A stretch of DNA of 7,668 nt from Pseudomonadota bacterium (GTDB taxonomy: Bacteria; Pseudomonadota; Gammaproteobacteria; Steroidobacterales; Steroidobacteraceae): NCBI GenBank assembly GCA_021779875.1, contig JAJXZV010000048.1, positions 1-7,668 of the forward strand, given 5' to 3'. Under the pieces are notes generated by a model. It searched no databases. It was not told the DNA's origin and was given only the letters and a program-made list of their open reading frames with translations. The number at the start of each line of letters is the position of its first letter. The stretch's first letter is position 1. Below, piece after piece: positions 5,607 through 7,668 of this stretch. Both the position numbers and the translations under genes were made by a program.

Positions 5607-6887
5607 ATGGCACACGTCCTCGTCATCGGAGCCGGATTGGGAGGCATTCCCGCGGCATTCGACCTGAGAAAGCACCTGCCGAAGCAGCACAGGGTCACGC
5701 TGATCGGCGCGCGCCCGCACTTTGAGTTCACCCCGTCCAATCCCTGGGTGGCGGTGGGCTGGCGCTCGACCGAGTCCACCCGGGTGGCGATGCAGGAGCC
5801 TCTGGAGAAGAAGGGGATCCAATGGATCGTCGGCACGGTCGCGCAGATCGACGCGGCCGAATCCCGGTTGACGCTCGCCGAGGGCCAGCAGATCGCCTAC
5901 GACTACCTGGTGATCGCCACGGGCCCGAAGCTCGCGTTCGACGAGGTGCCGGGCCTCGGGCCCGAGGGCTTCACGCAGTCGGTCTGCAGCCAGGACCACG
6001 CGGCCACGGCGTGGAACCGCTACCAGGAATTCCTCAAGAACCCCGGGCCCATCGTGGTCGGCGCGGCCCAGGGCGCCAGCTGTTTCGGGCCCGCCTACGA
6101 GACGGCGATGATCATCGACGCGGATCTGCGCAAGCGCAAGCTGCGCGACCGGGTGCCCATGACCTACGTCACCAGCGAGCCGTACATCGGCCACATGGGG
6201 CTTGGCGGCGTCGGCGACAGCAAGGGCCTCATGGAGTCGGAGCTGCGCGAGCGCCACATCAAGTGGATCACCAACGCGAAGATCGCCTCGGTCTCGCAGG
6301 GCACGATGACGGTGCAGGAGCTCAACGACGACGGGAGCCTGCGCAAGGAGCACGCGCTGCCGTTCGCCTACGGCGCGATCATCCCGGCCTTCAAGGGCGT
6401 GGACGCGGTGGCGGCGGTGCCGGGGATGTGCAACCCGCGCGGCTTCGTGCTGATCGACAAGCACCAGCGCAATCCGAAGTACCGCAACGTCTTCGCGGTC
6501 GGGGTGTGCGTCGCGATCCCGCCGGTCGAGCCGACCCCGGTGCCGACCGGGGCGACCAAGACCGGCTGCATGATCGAATCGATGGTCTCGGCCACGGCCG
6601 CGAACATCGCCGCGGAGCTCGCCGGCAAGCCGGCCGACGCCGAGGCCACCTGGAACGCGGTGTGCCTCGCCGACTTCGGCGACACCGGCGCCGCGTTCGT
6701 GGCCCTGCCCCAGATACCGCCGCGCAACGTCACCTGGTCGCGCAAGGGCAAGTGGGTGCACCTCGCCAAGATCGCCTTCGAGAAGTATTTCCTGCGCAAG
6801 GTGCGCACCGGTTCGCTCACGCCGGTGTACGAGACCTACGTGATGAAGGCGCTCGGCATCGTGTCCCTCAAGAATCGCGCCGACTGA
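5607..6887 (+). CDS. sqr: Sulfide:quinone oxidoreductase (SQR)
   Basis: A 426-residue flavoprotein that oxidises sulfide to polysulfide or sulfane sulfur and reduces membrane quinone, acting as a peripheral protein bound to the inner membrane. The FAD-binding GxGxxG motif is at 8-13 (GAGLGG), with the second motif ATGPKLAF at 104-111. The three catalytic cysteines are present: Cys127 (SVCSQDH), Cys159 (QGASCFGPAYE) and Cys353 (NAVCLADFGD). They match Cys128, Cys160 and Cys356 of the A. ferrooxidans enzyme as I recall it. His131 and His196 (EPYIGHMG) match its two conserved histidines. The TPVPTGATKTGCMIESM stretch (310-326) and the C-terminal amphipathic region (about 382-420) for membrane attachment also fit. 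All three redox cysteines argue against a flavocytochrome c subunit or NDH-2. There is no signal peptide. It sits between the pump and the outer-membrane factor, with nine bases to the upstream stop. Confidence in function is high. Confidence 0.95.
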   Translation: MAHVLVIGAGLGGIPAAFDLRKHLPKQHRVTLIGARPHFEFTPSNPWVAVGWRSTESTRVAMQEPLEKKGIQWIVGTVAQIDAAESRLTLAEGQQIAYDYLVIATGPKLAFDEVPGLGPEGFTQSVCSQDHAATAWNRYQEFLKNPGPIVVGAAQGASCFGPAYETAMIIDADLRKRKLRDRVPMTYVTSEPYIGHMGLGGVGDSKGLMESELRERHIKWITNAKIASVSQGTMTVQELNDDGSLRKEHALPFAYGAIIPAFKGVDAVAAVPGMCNPRGFVLIDKHQRNPKYRNVFAVGVCVAIPPVEPTPVPTGATKTGCMIESMVSATAANIAAELAGKPADAEATWNAVCLADFGDTGAAFVALPQIPPRNVTWSRKGKWVHLAKIAFEKYFLRKVRTGSLTPVYETYVMKALGIVSLKNRAD

Positions 6888-6893
6888 CGCCGT

Positions 6894-6897
6894 GGAG
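6894..6897 (+). promoter_or_regulatory. Ribosome binding site deciding the outer-membrane factor start
   Basis: GGAG lies six bases before the GTG at 6904. The earlier in-frame GTG at 6892 has no such site, so 6904 is preferred. Confidence 0.5.
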
Positions 6898-6903
6898 CCG
6901 ACC

Positions 6904-7668
6904 GTGCCGCACTCGCCCGACCGACACCCGTCCGCGACGCCGCCCGCGACCGGCCGCCGCCACGCGCACGCGCAGGCCGCGGCGCTCGGCGCGGCGCTCG
7001 CCCTCTCGTGCGCCGCGCACGGGGAATCGCTGTCCGACGCCTGGAGCATGGCGCTGGCGGCGAACCCGTCCTTCGCCGCCGTGCACAGCGAGCGCGAAGC
7101 CGCCGAATCCGAGCGCGACGCCGCCGTCCGGCAGCGCCTGCCGGCGCTCGACCTGAGCGCGACGTACACGGAGCTCGAGCGCGCGCCGCTGTTCCAGGTC
7201 AACACCCCCGCCGGACAGCTGCAGGCGCCGATCTGGAACCGCAACGGCTACGCGATGGCGGGCGCGGACCTGTCGCTGCCGGTGTGGACCTCCGGGCGCA
7301 TCAGCAGCAGCATCGCCGCCGCCACGGCGGGGGCGCGCGGCGCCGGGGCGCAGGAGGCGCGCGGCTCCGCGGACCTGAAGCTCGCCGTGACCGAGGCCTA
7401 CGTCGCCGTGTTCCGGGCGCGCCGGGCGCTCGCCGTGGCCGAGTCCGATGCCGCGAGCCTGGCCGCCCACGCCGCCGACGTGCAGGCGATGTACGACAAG
7501 CAGACCGCCGCGCGGGCCGACCTGCTCGGCGCGCAGGTGGCCGCCGCGAACGCCGAGCAACGGCGGCTGCGCACCGCCAACGCGGTGTCGCTCGCCGTCG
7601 CCGGCTACAACCGCTGGGTGGGCCAGCCGCTCGACCGCGCCCCCGACCTCGACGAGCCGAAGCCCTCG
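6904..7668 (+). CDS. TolC-family outer-membrane efflux protein, N-terminal part (cut by window edge)
   Basis: The first 255 codons of the outer-membrane channel that should complete the tripartite pump. A basic, His/Arg-containing start and a hydrophobic run (about 23-35) end in CAAHG, with likely signal peptidase I cleavage after Gly40. The mature protein opens with ESLSDAWSMALAANPSFAAV, the usual first helix of the OEP domain. A beta-strand pair follows around residues 80-125 (SATYTELERAP ... AGADLSLPVWTSGRI), then a long Ala-rich helix (about 130-240) typical of the periplasmic tunnel. Normal length is about 420-480, so roughly half is missing. There is no ATG; GTG at 6904 is chosen for its GGAG, with GTG at 6892 as an alternative that adds four residues. 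The SQR stop is 16 nt upstream. A Cys at residue 36 is not in a good lipobox, so lipidation is unlikely. Confidence 0.88.
   Translation, partial: MPHSPDRHPSATPPATGRRHAHAQAAALGAALALSCAAHGESLSDAWSMALAANPSFAAVHSEREAAESERDAAVRQRLPALDLSATYTELERAPLFQVNTPAGQLQAPIWNRNGYAMAGADLSLPVWTSGRISSSIAAATAGARGAGAQEARGSADLKLAVTEAYVAVFRARRALAVAESDAASLAAHAADVQAMYDKQTAARADLLGAQVAAANAEQRRLRTANAVSLAVAGYNRWVGQPLDRAPDLDEPKPS

Noticed and set aside
2219..5725. Second long plus-strand open frame (about 1,170 codons) overlapping the RND permease
   Set aside because: Arg/Ala/Pro-rich composition without domains, in another frame of the RND permease, whose motifs (TPREEEPQI, LVDDAIVIVEN, VRNSILLVDF) are unmistakable.
5607..6887. 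Flavocytochrome c sulfide dehydrogenase subunit or type II NADH dehydrogenase
   Set aside because: There is no signal peptide or cytochrome partner, and all three SQR catalytic cysteines plus the two conserved histidines are present at matching positions.
1992..7244. Very long open frame (about 1,750 codons) on the minus strand opposite the pump and SQR genes
   Set aside because: Its translation is a His/Arg/Asp/Gly-rich low-complexity string with no recognisable domain. Such frames arise opposite GC-rich genes with G or C at third codon positions. The plus strand carries clear conserved families over the whole span.

Overview
The window is a very GC-rich (roughly 70% by eye) Gram-negative stretch. 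It carries an outer-membrane porin, an RND-type tripartite pump and a sulfide:quinone oxidoreductase (SQR) whose sequence closely resembles, from memory, the Acidithiobacillus ferrooxidans enzyme. This suggests a beta- or gammaproteobacterium with sulfide-oxidising or sulfide-detoxifying ability. I cannot name the genus.

Layout. On the minus strand, the left edge holds the 5' end of a porin gene (279 down to 1, cut by the window). Behind it, in the same direction, is an ArsR-fold regulator (936 down to 436). An AT-rich stretch with several inverted repeats lies over the end of the regulator and in the gap before the porin (about 360-510). A divergent control region (937-1084) separates the regulator from a tightly packed plus-strand operon. 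That operon is a 67-residue two-helix membrane protein (YgaP-type/DUF2892, 1085-1288), an RND periplasmic adaptor lipoprotein (1300-2370), an RND permease (2367-5597), an SQR (5607-6887) and a TolC-family outer-membrane factor (6904 to the right edge, cut). Gene gaps are 11, -4, 9 and 16 nt, so the five genes are almost certainly co-transcribed. No mobile element, RNA gene or CRISPR array is visible.

How it may work. The regulator has Cys39 and Cys105, 66 residues apart. That is the spacing of the redox pair in the persulfide-sensing SqrR/BigR/YgaV group, and it lacks the metal-binding Cys motif of classical ArsR. The inferred circuit is: reactive sulfur modifies the regulator; the divergent operon is derepressed; SQR oxidises sulfide to polysulfide or sulfane sulfur and passes electrons to quinone; the small membrane protein and the RND/TolC pump handle or export a product. 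Sulfide sensing and oxidation rest on conserved residues. Sulfur export by the pump is inference from gene order only.

The main oddities are an SQR gene embedded between a pump and its outer-membrane channel, an unusually long Arg-rich C-terminal tail on the regulator with no stop in any frame for over 160 nt, repeated ATACAC/GTGTAT and TTAG/CTAA half-sites near the regulator, and an Arg in place of the usual proton-relay Lys in the pump.
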